A stretch of DNA of 64,000 nt from CAIUGU01 sp040080215 (GCA_040080215.1 JBEBIT010000007.1:15543-79542); one strand, 5' to 3'. Positions 54,385 through 62,631 are shown, counted from the stretch's first letter. Notes: generated by a model from the sequence alone, not told the origin. Translations and numbers: made by a program.

Positions 54385-55053
54385 TCAGCGGACTTCGATC
54401 TCGACGAGGTGCGACGCGGCACTCCCCTGCGCGGTGATCGTGTGGCTGATGCCCGCCGGCACCAGTATCCATTCACCCGGCTTCCCGAGATGCTTCGATT
54501 CCTTGCCGATGCCGTGGGCCACATCGCCCTTGTCGAGCACGACCACGGTGGGTGACGTATGCATGTGCTTCGTAGCTGCCTTGGCCGGCTCAACCTGCAC
54601 ATCGTAGACGCGGAATGCGCGCGACTCCTGGGCGAGCGTTGTCCCCGCCTGCTCGGCGAGCGGCGCAGCGGTCGTCCAGCCGGACAGCCGGACGTTCTCG
54701 ACCCCAACCAGTCGATACAGGCCTTTGCCGACATTGCGAACCGCGTGAGCCGCAGGCTTGCCGGCGTACTCCGCGATCAGGGAGCCACCGGCCTTGCGCG
54801 GGCGAATCTCTCCAAAAGGCTCGCCCGGTACGCGCGTCCTAGTTGCAGCGCAGTCGATGCAGACCGTGGTGATGTCGTACTGGTGCATGTGGTCGAGGGT
54901 TTCCTCTCCCTCCGGCACGAGGACCTCCAGAACCCTGAGCGCCTGATCGCTGAACACGATCTTGTGGTGCGACTCGTTGTCCACCGGGATGGGCTGCTGC
55001 GCGCTGGCTGATGTGCAAACCAAGAGCGCCACACTGATCAAGACTGCTCGCAT
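54385..55053 (-). CDS. Secreted bicupin protein (copy 2)
   Basis: A 222-aa paralogue of the downstream copy with signal LISVALLVCTSASAQ and parallel motifs VLEVLVPEGEETLDHMHQYDITTVCIDC and HMHTSPTVVVLDKGDV, ending in WILVPAGISHTIT and SHLVEIEVR. The ATG at 55053 has GGAAGGGA upstream. Both copies keep the same His and Glu positions, so both are probably functional. Confidence 0.85.
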   Translation of the reverse strand: MRAVLISVALLVCTSASAQQPIPVDNESHHKIVFSDQALRVLEVLVPEGEETLDHMHQYDITTVCIDCAATRTRVPGEPFGEIRPRKAGGSLIAEYAGKPAAHAVRNVGKGLYRLVGVENVRLSGWTTAAPLAEQAGTTLAQESRAFRVYDVQVEPAKAATKHMHTSPTVVVLDKGDVAHGIGKESKHLGKPGEWILVPAGISHTITAQGSAASHLVEIEVR

Positions 55054-55084
55054 CTTCTTGTCCCTTCCCTTCCAGACCACTGCT

Positions 55085-55483
55085 TCAGCGGACAACACTC
55101 AGTGCCACGGGTCGCACCGACTCGACCGCCACGAGGCGGACACCTTCACCGAGCTCACGATCCTCACACCACACCAGACTCCCGGAAGAAAACTGCCACT
55201 GCTCCGACGCCGGGTCGTCATTCTTCGAGAGGATCTGGTACGTGCCATCGGCCCGGCGACTTGCCTGGACGGGAACCCACAGACTTCGCTCAACGTTGAG
55301 CAGCGCCACGTAGATGGTGTCTGTGGGGTGATCTTGCACTGCGAATCCGGGCAGCCGATTCAGGGTTGGACGCCAGTCTGGGTGAGTATCCCGCTGGGCC
55401 CGATAGTTGAGCACGGAACGGCTGGCGTCAATGAGATCGCACTGCGATTCAGGGAGGCGGACGCTTCCGCATCGACTCTCCAC
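55085..55483 (-). CDS. Hypothetical protein overlapping the FNT channel gene
   Basis: Unrecognised protein of about 132 aa without signal or membrane segment (LNRLPGFAVQDHPTDTIYVALLNVERSLWVPVQASRRADGTYQIL, WQFSSGSLVWCEDRELGEGVRL). The pattern is beta-rich and looks like a real small fold. The start is unsure: GTG at 55483 overlaps the upstream channel gene by 35 bases; GTG at 55414 avoids overlap. Confidence 0.55.
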   Translation of the reverse strand: MESRCGSVRLPESQCDLIDASRSVLNYRAQRDTHPDWRPTLNRLPGFAVQDHPTDTIYVALLNVERSLWVPVQASRRADGTYQILSKNDDPASEQWQFSSGSLVWCEDRELGEGVRLVAVESVRPVALSVVR

Positions 55484-56273
55484 GCAGATAGGCAACCCAA
55501 TACACTCCGGCGACCAGCAGGGTCCCGCCCACCAGGTTTCCCGCCGTCGCCGCCAGCAGGTTCCTCACCGCGCCGTCGATCGACACGTCTCCCTGTCCGC
55601 CCAACGCCCACCCGAAAGGCAGCAGAAACCAGTTCGCGATCGAGTGTTCGAAACCGATGGCAACAAAGGCGGTAATGGGAAAGACGATGGCCAGGATCTT
55701 GTCGGTGACACTGCGCGCCCCGATTGCGAGCCACACCGCGAGGCAGACGAGCGCATTGCACAGGATGCCGCGGGTGAAGGACTCCGTGAGGGAAAGCCCG
55801 GCCTTGGCATGAGCGATGCTGATCGCCGTCTTGCCGACCGCGCCACCGCCCAAACTCGCGACGTTGCTCCACACGACCAGCAGAGCCGTTCCCAGGCAGC
55901 CGACGACGTTGCCAACGTACGCCAGCACCCAGCTTCTCAACACCTCTCGAGCCCCGATCAGTCTGCTGGCCCACGCCATCGCGATGAGATTGTTGCCAGT
56001 GAACAGCTCCGCACCGGCGACCACGACGAGGATCAGTCCAAGACTGAAGGCCAGTCCGCCCAGCAAGCGCGTCACGCCGTAGCCCAGAGCGGAGTCGGAC
56101 ACCACCACGACAAAGAACAGCGCCCCAATTGAAATGAAGGCGCCGGCCAGCACGGCCAGAACGAAGAAGGTAAGCGTGTCCGCATGCGCCTTGGCAACGC
56201 CCAGCCGCTCGACCTTCCGCGCGATCTCAAGCGGCGGATAAGCGCCGCTCTGGTCCTGCTCGTCGTTCATCAA
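55449..56273 (-). CDS. Formate/nitrite transporter (FNT) family channel
   Basis: A 274-aa membrane protein with six helices. FNT marks are GAFISIGALFFVVV, GAELFTGNNLIAMAWASR and AFVAIGFEHSIANWFLLP. It conducts formate, nitrite or hydrosulfide-type monovalent anions; the specific ion cannot be told. No formate or nitrite enzyme gene is adjacent. Confidence 0.9.
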   Translation of the reverse strand: MMNDEQDQSGAYPPLEIARKVERLGVAKAHADTLTFFVLAVLAGAFISIGALFFVVVVSDSALGYGVTRLLGGLAFSLGLILVVVAGAELFTGNNLIAMAWASRLIGAREVLRSWVLAYVGNVVGCLGTALLVVWSNVASLGGGAVGKTAISIAHAKAGLSLTESFTRGILCNALVCLAVWLAIGARSVTDKILAIVFPITAFVAIGFEHSIANWFLLPFGWALGGQGDVSIDGAVRNLLAATAGNLVGGTLLVAGVYWVAYLRGESMRKRPPP

Positions 56274-56355
56274 GATTGACCCTCAGACGATCGAGCTGGG
56301 CCCCGCTTGAACTGCAAGCGAACAAGCGGGAGTCAGTGAGCTCTGACAGCGACTG

Positions 56356-57606
56356 TCACCGCGGCTCGATACGCAGTACCGCGCCTGCGGCATCTTCCGT
56401 CACGGCATACAGCAGCCCATCGGGCCCCTGCTTCACGTCGCGAATCCGGCGACCGAGATCAGCCAGCAACGTCTCGCGCCGCAACTCCTGCATGTTCTCG
56501 TTGAACAGTATGCGATCAAGACGCCCCGTGCCCGGAATCTCACCGGTCCGCAGGCCGCCGACAAACATGTCGCCCTTCCACTTCGGCAACTTGTCCCCCG
56601 TATAGAACGCGAACCCGGCAACGGCAATCGCCGGCATCCAGAACACCACCGGGGGCTCATAGCCTTCGTGCGACGGTGCGCCGTTCTTGACCTGCCAGGG
56701 GCCGGGGTACGAACGGCCATAGCTGACGATCGGCCAGCCGTAGTTCTTGCCGGCGCGGATGATGTTGAGTTCGTCGCCGCCGTTTGGCCCGTTCTCGCTC
56801 TGCCACATCTCGCCGGTCACCGGGTGCACGGCAAGCCCCAAGCTGTTGCGATGACCGAGCGTATAGATTTCCGGCTTGTACCCGGCCTTCCCCACGAACG
56901 GATTGTCCGCAGGCACAGTGCCGTCATCCCGAACCCTCAAGATCTTTCCGCCATAGCTGTCGGGCGCCTGCGCATCACCACCGCTCGGCGCGATGTAGAG
57001 CATTCCGTCGCTACCAAACGCAATCGGCATCGATGCGCCGCGCAAATTGGCTACAAACACGTCCTTCACGTCCGCGAGTGCGGTTCCGGTCCAGCGGGCG
57101 CGCGCCACGGCGGCGGTGTTCTTGCCGTCCGGCAGCGGCTTGGTGTAGCTCAGGTACAGCAGCTTGTTCTGCGCGAACTGCGGATGCACCGCGATGTTCA
57201 TGTAGCCGTGGATCGTTCCGGGCTCACCGGACGCCACCGCCCACACCGATTCTGGTCCACCCTTGACGGGGTTCGGATCCAGCTTGCCGTTCCGAATCGC
57301 CCGCAGCCCCCCTGTCCGTTCGGTCACCAGCAACGTCCCATCCGGCAGGAACGCCAGCCCGAACGGAAACGAGAGCCCCTTCGCCACGACCACAACCCGG
57401 ATGTCCTGGCCCTCCGCCGTGGCGTAGTTGAACGGCCCCGCCGCCAGCGGCCGGTTGGAGATCCCTTGCGGAGCGACTGGATTGTTGCCATTGAAGGGCA
57501 CTGTTCGCTGGGCAGATGCAGTCGGCATGACCATCAATGTAGTCACCGCAGTGGCAAGCAGGCAGGCCAACATCGTTCCTGGCTTCAGGGTCTTCGACGC
57601 AGTCAT
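56356..57606 (-). CDS. Glucose/sorbosone dehydrogenase-like beta-propeller, catalytic His absent
   Basis: A 416-aa secreted six-bladed propeller of the PQQ-dependent sugar dehydrogenase family. Signal ACLLATAVTTLMVMPTASAQ; then LSFPFGLAFLPDGTLLVTERTGGLRAI, YLSYTKPLPDG, GHRNSLGLAVHPVTGEMWQSENGPNGGDELNIIRAGKNYGWP. Where soluble glucose dehydrogenase and the 62632 paralogue have NHxxxRL (catalytic His), this protein reads RGASMPIAFGSDGMLYI. It may thus bind sugars or act differently. The ATG at 57606 follows GGGGGAGAG. Confidence 0.88.
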   Translation of the reverse strand: MTASKTLKPGTMLACLLATAVTTLMVMPTASAQRTVPFNGNNPVAPQGISNRPLAAGPFNYATAEGQDIRVVVVAKGLSFPFGLAFLPDGTLLVTERTGGLRAIRNGKLDPNPVKGGPESVWAVASGEPGTIHGYMNIAVHPQFAQNKLLYLSYTKPLPDGKNTAAVARARWTGTALADVKDVFVANLRGASMPIAFGSDGMLYIAPSGGDAQAPDSYGGKILRVRDDGTVPADNPFVGKAGYKPEIYTLGHRNSLGLAVHPVTGEMWQSENGPNGGDELNIIRAGKNYGWPIVSYGRSYPGPWQVKNGAPSHEGYEPPVVFWMPAIAVAGFAFYTGDKLPKWKGDMFVGGLRTGEIPGTGRLDRILFNENMQELRRETLLADLGRRIRDVKQGPDGLLYAVTEDAAGAVLRIEPR

Positions 57607-57762
57607 TGATCTCTCCCCCATTTTCATTCGAGCGCGGGCACAAGAAGGCACGTTACTTTGTAGCGGATGCAAAACTGACAGGACGCATCACGCTCGATTT
57701 AAGCGCGCCCCGCCCGAAAAGTCACTCTTGCCGGCATGCGGGAGCGGGACCGAAGGCAATCC

Positions 57763-58224
57763 CTAACCCTTCACCACAAGGCGATCTCCGACGCGAATGG
57801 TGCCCGATTCCACTACATCGGCGCGAAGGCCACACCGGTGGGCGAACTCCCGAATAAAGTCCGTCTTGCGCATGTCGGGTCCTGCCAGATAGCCCGCGAG
57901 CTTCCCGCAGGGCTCGCAAAGTTCGACACCTCGAAGTATCGCCGTCCCAATAGCGAATGTCTTCCCAACGAGATCATTCAGACGGACGCCACGAGTCACG
58001 ATATTGCGCCGAGGATCGGTCACGACGAGGTCCTTCCCGGCCCTCTCATTGAATGCCTCGACCTCTTCCGCCTCGATGAGCGTGAGGTTCTGGCCGGGAT
58101 AGCGCTGCTTCGCACCGAAGTTGTGGTCTCCCACGATTCCTGAACCAGCGACTACCTCAATCTCCCCCACCTCATTCATCGAGGAAGATTTCTTGGGAGA
58201 GAGGCAAAGCGCTGCGACGGTCAT
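57763..58224 (-). CDS. MOSC-domain protein
   Basis: A 153-aa protein whose pattern matches the MOSC fold (GSGIVGDHNFGAKQRYPGQNLTLIEAEEVEAFNE, RRNIVTRGVRLNDLVGKTFAIGTAILRGVELCEPC). MOSC proteins carry a conserved Cys, here in ELCEPCGKL, and bind sulfur or the molybdenum cofactor. No moco genes are near. The attC-like palindrome lies upstream. Confidence 0.88.
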   Translation of the reverse strand: MTVAALCLSPKKSSSMNEVGEIEVVAGSGIVGDHNFGAKQRYPGQNLTLIEAEEVEAFNERAGKDLVVTDPRRNIVTRGVRLNDLVGKTFAIGTAILRGVELCEPCGKLAGYLAGPDMRKTDFIREFAHRCGLRADVVESGTIRVGDRLVVKG

Positions 58225-58291
58225 GGGTAGCCCAGGAGTTAACTCTATCTATGCGGCCAAATTGCAGTGTTTGGAACACGACATTTTCACC

Positions 58292-58376
58292 GTATAACAT
58301 GCTTCGCCGCTGACAACTAGTTGCAGCGATTGGGCCTGACCCGCTCATAAGTTGCCAATTGCGAGGAACGTTATAC
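58292..58376. repeat. attC-like imperfect palindrome
   Basis: Arms GTATAAC (58292-58298) and GTTATAC (58370-58376) are exact complements; the 26-base arms as a whole pair at 19 positions, around a 33-base centre. This build (AAC/GTT ends, unpaired bases inside) is like integron attC sites. No integrase gene is in the window. Confidence 0.4.
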
Positions 58377-58431
58377 AGCGCTGCCGCGAGGATTCCGGGT
58401 TCGGCATGTCTGTAGAGCGGAGCTCGATTCC

Positions 58432-58660
58432 GAGCCGGCACCCAGACGGCGTGTACGTTTGGTGGATTTCCTTTCAGTCACCACCGGTCCATGTCGCGGG
58501 CACATTGCACCTGCACGCTGGCACCATGGCTGCGCGAGGTGCGGAGCGAAGATCATCGCCATCCACTGGATGACAGCTCGTGGCGGGCACTATCGAGCGC
58601 AGCGCAGATGCGGGTGGTTGTCGGAAAGACCAAACGTACACGCCGGCTCGGTGCCGGCTC
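58432..58660. repeat. 32-base inverted repeat around a 165-base core (MITE-like)
   Basis: Arms 58432-58463 and 58629-58660 match as inverted copies in 28 of 32 positions: GAGCCGGCACC, four differing bases, then CGGCGTGTACGTTTGGT. Left and right copies encode the same short peptide in opposite directions by chance. Could be a miniature mobile element or a long RNA hairpin. Confidence 0.6.
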
Positions 58661-58766
58661 TCTGACGGAAAGGGATCGAAGAGCCGTGTCGAATCAGCCG
58701 CAGGCGGTTCGACTAAGGTACAAAGCCGCGAAGCGGCGTCCTCTTACCCCCCCACAAGGAAACCCC

Positions 58767-59183
58767 ATGCGCTTCATGCTCCTCATGATCCCCAAAGGCT
58801 ACGAACAAGCCGCCGCCGGCACGATGCCCGACCCCAAGGCCGTCGAGGCGATGATGAAGTACAACGAGGCGCTTAAGGATGCCGGCGTGCTGCTGTCCCT
58901 CGACGGCCTGCATCCGCCCTCGGTCGGCGCACGCGTCACGTTCGCAGGCGGCACGCCCGTCGTCACCGACGGTCCCTTCCCCGAGACCAAGGAAGTTCTG
59001 GGCGGCTACTGGATGATCCGCGTGAAATCGAAGCAGGAGGCGATCGACTGGGCCAAGCGCTGCCCTGCCTCCGGCAACGAGATCATCGAGATCCGGCAGG
59101 TGCAGGAGTTCGAAGACTTCACGCCGGAGGTGCAGGCCGCCGTGGGGGACCCGGCACGGCTCGGGAATTTGCAGAAGGGGTGA
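58767..59183 (+). CDS. YCII/DGPF-domain protein
   Basis: A 138-aa protein of the YCII-related (DGPF) family: opening RFMLLMIPKGYEQ, KYNEALKDAGVLLSLDGLHPPSVGARV, then the DGPFPETKEVLGGYWMIRVKSKQEAIDWAKR signature. Such proteins often sit beside ECF sigma genes and are of unclear catalytic role; none lies adjacent here. AAGGAAACCCC precedes the ATG. Confidence 0.9.
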   Translation: MRFMLLMIPKGYEQAAAGTMPDPKAVEAMMKYNEALKDAGVLLSLDGLHPPSVGARVTFAGGTPVVTDGPFPETKEVLGGYWMIRVKSKQEAIDWAKRCPASGNEIIEIRQVQEFEDFTPEVQAAVGDPARLGNLQKG

Positions 59184-59325
59184 GGGAGCACAACAAGGCA
59201 GCCGATTCGACCGGCTGACTTCTTCAGCAGGGGGGCCTGCCGGCAAGGGGGCCGACTTTGTCGGCAGGAAGGCCTGGCGGCAAGCCAGAGTCTGAATCTG
59301 AATGTGAGAAGGCTACCGAGGCGGG

Positions 59326-59838
59326 CTACGCCGCTGCCTTTTTCGGTCTTCCGCGGGGACGGTGGCGGGCGACCGCAGCGGGAACGGCAGCATAGCTCGC
59401 GCGCTCTTCGTTGACTCCCGTCATGAACGGGTTGCGGACGATGAGTGAGTCGAATGCCATTCCATGCTGCAGGTCTTCCGTCAGCAGGACCTTGCAGCCC
59501 TGCAACTGAGCGGCCGCGACGATCGTGGCATCCCACCAACTGAGGCGATAGCGCCTCTCAACTTCGCGTGCTGCCAACAGGACTTCGCTGTCGGTCGGAC
59601 GAGGGTCCCATGTCAGCAGTGAGCGGACGTCGCTCCACGCCTCTTCCGCCGGCAACCCTGGCTTCAGCTTCCGGGTCACCGTGACATAGAACTCGTTGAT
59701 AGCCTGGATGCTCGTCCGGCCGGTGCGCTGCTGCCACAGGCGGCTCACCCACTCCTGAGCAGTCCGCTGTTTGGACTCCGCGGCCGAGTCCCGGAGATAG
59801 ACAAAGATGTTGGCGTCAACGAAGACCGGCGCGGTCAT
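59326..59838 (-). CDS. PIN-domain toxin (VapC-like) with basic tail
   Basis: A 170-aa ribonuclease-type toxin. Acidic residues of the PIN site are visible: FVDANIFVYL, AINEFYVTV, SWWDATIVAAA and LLTEDLQHG. It ends in an unusual basic tail (RHRPRGRPKKAAA) with an AT-hook-like GRP core, absent from most VapC proteins. The ATG at 59838 has GGGAGGAG upstream and overlaps the antitoxin gene by 23 bases, showing coupling. Confidence 0.9.
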   Translation of the reverse strand: MTAPVFVDANIFVYLRDSAAESKQRTAQEWVSRLWQQRTGRTSIQAINEFYVTVTRKLKPGLPAEEAWSDVRSLLTWDPRPTDSEVLLAAREVERRYRLSWWDATIVAAAQLQGCKVLLTEDLQHGMAFDSLIVRNPFMTGVNEERASYAAVPAAVARHRPRGRPKKAAA

Positions 59839-60058
59839 GCAACTCCTCCCTTGAAGGCAACGCTGCGCCGTCGCGGTTGATGCGGCGGGGCTTGCGAGAC
59901 AGGAAGTCCTGCATGGCAGCGTCATAAGCACGAGCTTCGTGCATCGTCTGTTGCAGCAGATCGCCGATGAATCGGGAGAGGCTCTTGTCCTGTCGGGAGG
60001 CATGCGCCCGCGCCCACGCAGCCACCTTTTCATCGAGCGTCACAGTGATGTTTTTCAT
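59816..60058 (-). CDS. Ribbon-helix-helix-type antitoxin
   Basis: An 80-aa protein that probably neutralises the PIN toxin and represses the operon. The N-terminus KNITVTLDEKVAAWARAHASRQDKSLSRFIGDLL is a ribbon-helix-helix DNA-binding pattern; the C-terminal half should bind the toxin. It precedes and overlaps the toxin gene. A palindrome at 60071-60090 upstream is a likely operator. Confidence 0.88.
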   Translation of the reverse strand: MKNITVTLDEKVAAWARAHASRQDKSLSRFIGDLLQQTMHEARAYDAAMQDFLSRKPRRINRDGAALPSREELHDRAGLR

Positions 60059-60070
60059 GCGAAATCCTAT

Positions 60071-60090
60071 ATCACACGATTTACGTGTAT
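60071..60090. promoter_or_regulatory. Palindromic operator candidate of the toxin-antitoxin operon
   Basis: ACACG (60074-60078) and CGTGT (60084-60088) flank five bases, inside AT-rich DNA just upstream of the antitoxin start. This fits self-repression by a ribbon-helix-helix protein; not tested. Confidence 0.55.
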
Positions 60091-60212
60091 TTATTATGGC
60101 CATTGCCGGCGATGCGTGCAAGCCCCTTACGCTCACCGCAAGATTCGGAGTGCAGGTCTGCCGGGCACGGGGTAATGTTCAGCCGTCACTTCGGAACGGC
60201 CGACAGCCCGCG

Positions 60213-61073
60213 ATGCGCAAACAGAATGATCGAGCAAAGAGACGAGCAACCGACGCGAACCCCTCGAGCCGTGTCGCGGCGGCGTGCCGGTTGATCGAGC
60301 GGGCCGAGTCGGTGCCTTCGCTCAAACAACTCGCTGCCGACGCGGGGCTCAGCCCCTACCATTTCCATCGCGTGTTCAAGAGCGTCGCCGGCATGACGCC
60401 CATGGAATACGCCGCAGGACATCGGGCGAGCCGGGTCCGAACAGCGCTGCGGAACGGGAAGTCGGTGACAGAGGCCGTCGTGTCGGCCGGCTACAGCTCC
60501 GGTAGCCGCTTCTACGAGAAATCAACAGCACACCTCGGCATGACTCCCACGCAGTTTCGCAAAGGCGGCGACAGCGCGACTATCCGCTTCGCCATCGGCC
60601 AGTGCTCGCTGGGCGCAATCCTCGTCGCGCAAAGTGACAAGGGCATTTGCGCAATCCTAATGGGGGACGATGCGGGCGAGCTTGCCCGTGATCTACAGGA
60701 ACGCTTCCCCAAAGCAACGCTGGTCGGCGGCGATCGCAAGTTCGAGAAGCTTGTGGCGCAAGTCGTCGGCTTTGTAGAAACACCAAGGCTTGGTCTCGAG
60801 CTGCCGCTCGACATCCGTGGCACTGCATTCCAGCAGCGGGTATGGAAAGCGCTGCAGAAGATCCCGGCGGGCAAGACGGCGAGCTATGCCGAGATCGCGA
60901 AGCGCATCGGTTCGCCCAGCTCGACTCGCGCGGTTGCTGGAGCTTGCGCTGCGAACGCGATTGCGGTGGCGATTCCCTGTCATCGCGTTGTCCGCACCGA
61001 TGGTGGGCTGTCGGGTTACCGCTGGGGTGTCGAGCGCAAGCGCGCGCTGCTCGAGAGTGAAGCCACCGAATGA
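60213..61073 (+). CDS. AraC-HTH / methylguanine-DNA methyltransferase fusion (Ada-like, no zinc domain)
   Basis: A 286-aa protein: AraC-type helix-turn-helix domain (about 20-115: LKQLAADAGLSPYHFHRVFKSVAGMTPMEYAAG, GYSSGSRFYEKSTAHLGMTPTQFRKGG) then a methyltransferase domain with acceptor Cys in IPCHRVVRTDGGLSGYRWG. It lacks the N-terminal AdaA phosphotriester (zinc-Cys) domain of full-length Ada. It probably repairs O6-methylguanine and activates repair genes. The ATG at 60213 is chosen; the frame runs on upstream but that part is not Ada. It overlaps alkB by four bases. Confidence 0.88.
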   Translation: MRKQNDRAKRRATDANPSSRVAAACRLIERAESVPSLKQLAADAGLSPYHFHRVFKSVAGMTPMEYAAGHRASRVRTALRNGKSVTEAVVSAGYSSGSRFYEKSTAHLGMTPTQFRKGGDSATIRFAIGQCSLGAILVAQSDKGICAILMGDDAGELARDLQERFPKATLVGGDRKFEKLVAQVVGFVETPRLGLELPLDIRGTAFQQRVWKALQKIPAGKTASYAEIAKRIGSPSSTRAVAGACAANAIAVAIPCHRVVRTDGGLSGYRWGVERKRALLESEATE

Positions 61074-61723
61074 CGCTCGAGCTGTTTGGGCGCGACGAAA
61101 GTACGGCACCGGAGCGTGAGGACCTGTTGCCAGGCATCGTCCTGCTCCGGCGTCGGGCGCTTGCGATCGATGCCGCACTCGTCGCGGCAGCTCAAAGCGT
61201 CACCGCGATCTCACCCTTCCGCCACATGATGACGCCGGGCGGCTTCACGATGTCGGTGGCGATGAGCAATTGCGGTGAATGGGGCTGGGTGACGGACCGC
61301 ACGGGCTATCGCTACGATCGGCTCGATCCGCAAGCGGGCAAACCCTGGCCGGCAATGCCGACGGTCTTCCAGACACTGGCAACTGAGGCGGCCGCAGACG
61401 CGGGCTTCGCGAACTTCATCCCGGATGCGTGCCTCATCAATCGCTACGAACCCGGCGCGCGGATGTCACTCCACCAGGATCGCAACGAGCGCGACTTCAG
61501 CCAGCCCATCGTGTCGGTGTCGCTTGGGCTGCCGGCTGTCTTCCAGTTTGGCGGCGACAAGCGTGCGGACAAGACATTGCGCGTGCCGCTTGCTCATGGG
61601 GATGTGATCGTCTGGGGTGGTCCGGCCCGCTTGCGCTTCCACGGCATCCTGCCCTTGAAACCTGGCCGGCAACCACTGCTCGGTGCGCAGCGCCTCAACC
61701 TGACTTTTCGTAGAGCCGGCTGA
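61070..61723 (+). CDS. alkB: 2-oxoglutarate/Fe(II) DNA-repair dioxygenase AlkB
   Basis: A 217-aa oxidative demethylase for 1-methyladenine and 3-methylcytosine. Iron ligands are HQD (MSLHQDRNERDF) and a later His (RFHGILPL); 2-oxoglutarate-binding Arg lies in RLNLTFR. FTMSVAMSNCGEWGWVTDRTGYRY is typical. It overlaps the Ada-like gene (ATGA), forming a two-gene alkylation-repair operon. Confidence 0.95.
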   Translation: MTLELFGRDESTAPEREDLLPGIVLLRRRALAIDAALVAAAQSVTAISPFRHMMTPGGFTMSVAMSNCGEWGWVTDRTGYRYDRLDPQAGKPWPAMPTVFQTLATEAAADAGFANFIPDACLINRYEPGARMSLHQDRNERDFSQPIVSVSLGLPAVFQFGGDKRADKTLRVPLAHGDVIVWGGPARLRFHGILPLKPGRQPLLGAQRLNLTFRRAG

Positions 61724-61724
61724 A

Positions 61725-62210
61725 CTACCAGTAGCCGATCAGGCGACCTGCGCTCACGGCGATCAGCCAGCTTGCCAGCGACACGCCCCCTGCGACGGCC
61801 AGTACCGACGACTCGCGATCAGTGGGCTCGCGAGCTTCACGCTGCCGCCACGCATCGAAACGCGATAGCACGACGATATTGAGCAGCCCGAGCGCAATAG
61901 CAGCGAACTTGATCAGCAGGAAGGGATTGCCCACGTACTCAGTGGCGTTGGTCGACAGCAGGCAGAGGCCGCTGAGCGCGGCGAGGCAGAACCCGATGGC
62001 AGCCAGCGGGACAGTGGGCCTTGCAATCAGCGACAGGGGAACGCGACGCCAGCAGCCGAGCAATCGCAGGTCGAGCACGAGCACCGCACCGAACAGCGTC
62101 GCGACACCCAGGATGTGGAAGAGGTTGATGACACCGTAGGCCCAGACACCGGCGCCGCGAACGGCAGCGCCGAGGGCCGATTCCTCGAACCAGCTCAGGA
62201 ACGCCAGCAC
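61725..62210 (-). CDS. Four-helix membrane protein
   Basis: A 161-aa protein with about four helices (GVWAYGVINLFHILGVATLFGAVLVLDLRLLG, AIGFCLAALSGLCLLS, FAAIALGLLNIVVLSRF, ASWLIAVSAGRLIGYW). The HILG and related patterns resemble DUF6644/DUF2214-like membrane proteins that may bind haem. It lies nine bases after the DUF6152 gene on the same strand. Confidence 0.8.
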   Translation of the reverse strand: MLAFLSWFEESALGAAVRGAGVWAYGVINLFHILGVATLFGAVLVLDLRLLGCWRRVPLSLIARPTVPLAAIGFCLAALSGLCLLSTNATEYVGNPFLLIKFAAIALGLLNIVVLSRFDAWRQREAREPTDRESSVLAVAGGVSLASWLIAVSAGRLIGYW

Positions 62211-62219
62211 TGCGCGCTG

Positions 62220-62597
62220 CTAGTCGCGATCGGGATAGACGTTGTACAGCTTGCCGTTGTACGTGACGCGTTCGGTCTTCACTTCGAACTTCTTGGGGTC
62301 CAGGCTGCGATGGCCCTGGATGGTGACCTGCGAGCCCAGCGGCAGCGTGTCGGCCTTGAGGCCCGCGGCGGCCGTCCGCGGCGATGGCGCCAGCGTGATG
62401 TCCCACACCTGGCCGTCAACCTTGATCTTCATCGAAGCGTGGGGACCGTTCAGGCTCACCGCCTGCTCCACCGTGCCGGTAAGCTCGATGTGATCCTTTG
62501 CCTGCCCGCCCCAGCCGTGATGGGCGGCTGCCGGCAATGCGACTAGCGCCAGCGCAGCGACTGCGATTCCCGAAGCCTTGGTCAGTTGCGATGTCAT
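62220..62597 (-). CDS. Periplasmic DUF6152-like protein
   Basis: A 125-aa exported protein. Signal IAVAALALVALPAAAHHGW with the mature protein starting HHGWGG, then an OB-like beta barrel (IELTGTVEQAVSLNGPHASMKIKVDGQVWDITLAPSPR, LPLGSQVTIQGHRSLDP). These fit the DUF6152 family. The N-terminal His pair could bind metal. The ATG at 62597 has GGGGGGAG upstream. It is first of a two-gene unit with the membrane protein. Confidence 0.85.
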   Translation of the reverse strand: MTSQLTKASGIAVAALALVALPAAAHHGWGGQAKDHIELTGTVEQAVSLNGPHASMKIKVDGQVWDITLAPSPRTAAAGLKADTLPLGSQVTIQGHRSLDPKKFEVKTERVTYNGKLYNVYPDRD

Positions 62598-62631
62598 GGC
62601 TACTCCCCCCAAACGTTGGCAATGAAAAGAA

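Larger units (their letters stand above)
58225..58766. other. Gene-poor stretch with two inverted-repeat structures
   Basis: About 540 bases with no convincing gene. It contains an 85-base attC-like palindrome and, further right, a 32-base inverted repeat around a 165-base core. Short frames here look like shadows of the repeats. Confidence 0.6.

Noticed and set aside
58371..58665. Short frames on both strands inside the inverted repeat
   Set aside because: They encode the same peptide because of the repeat symmetry, not because of coding.
59967..60212. N-terminal extension of the Ada-like protein as an AdaA domain
   Set aside because: The translated stretch lacks the AdaA zinc-Cys motifs and overlaps the antitoxin gene and its promoter.
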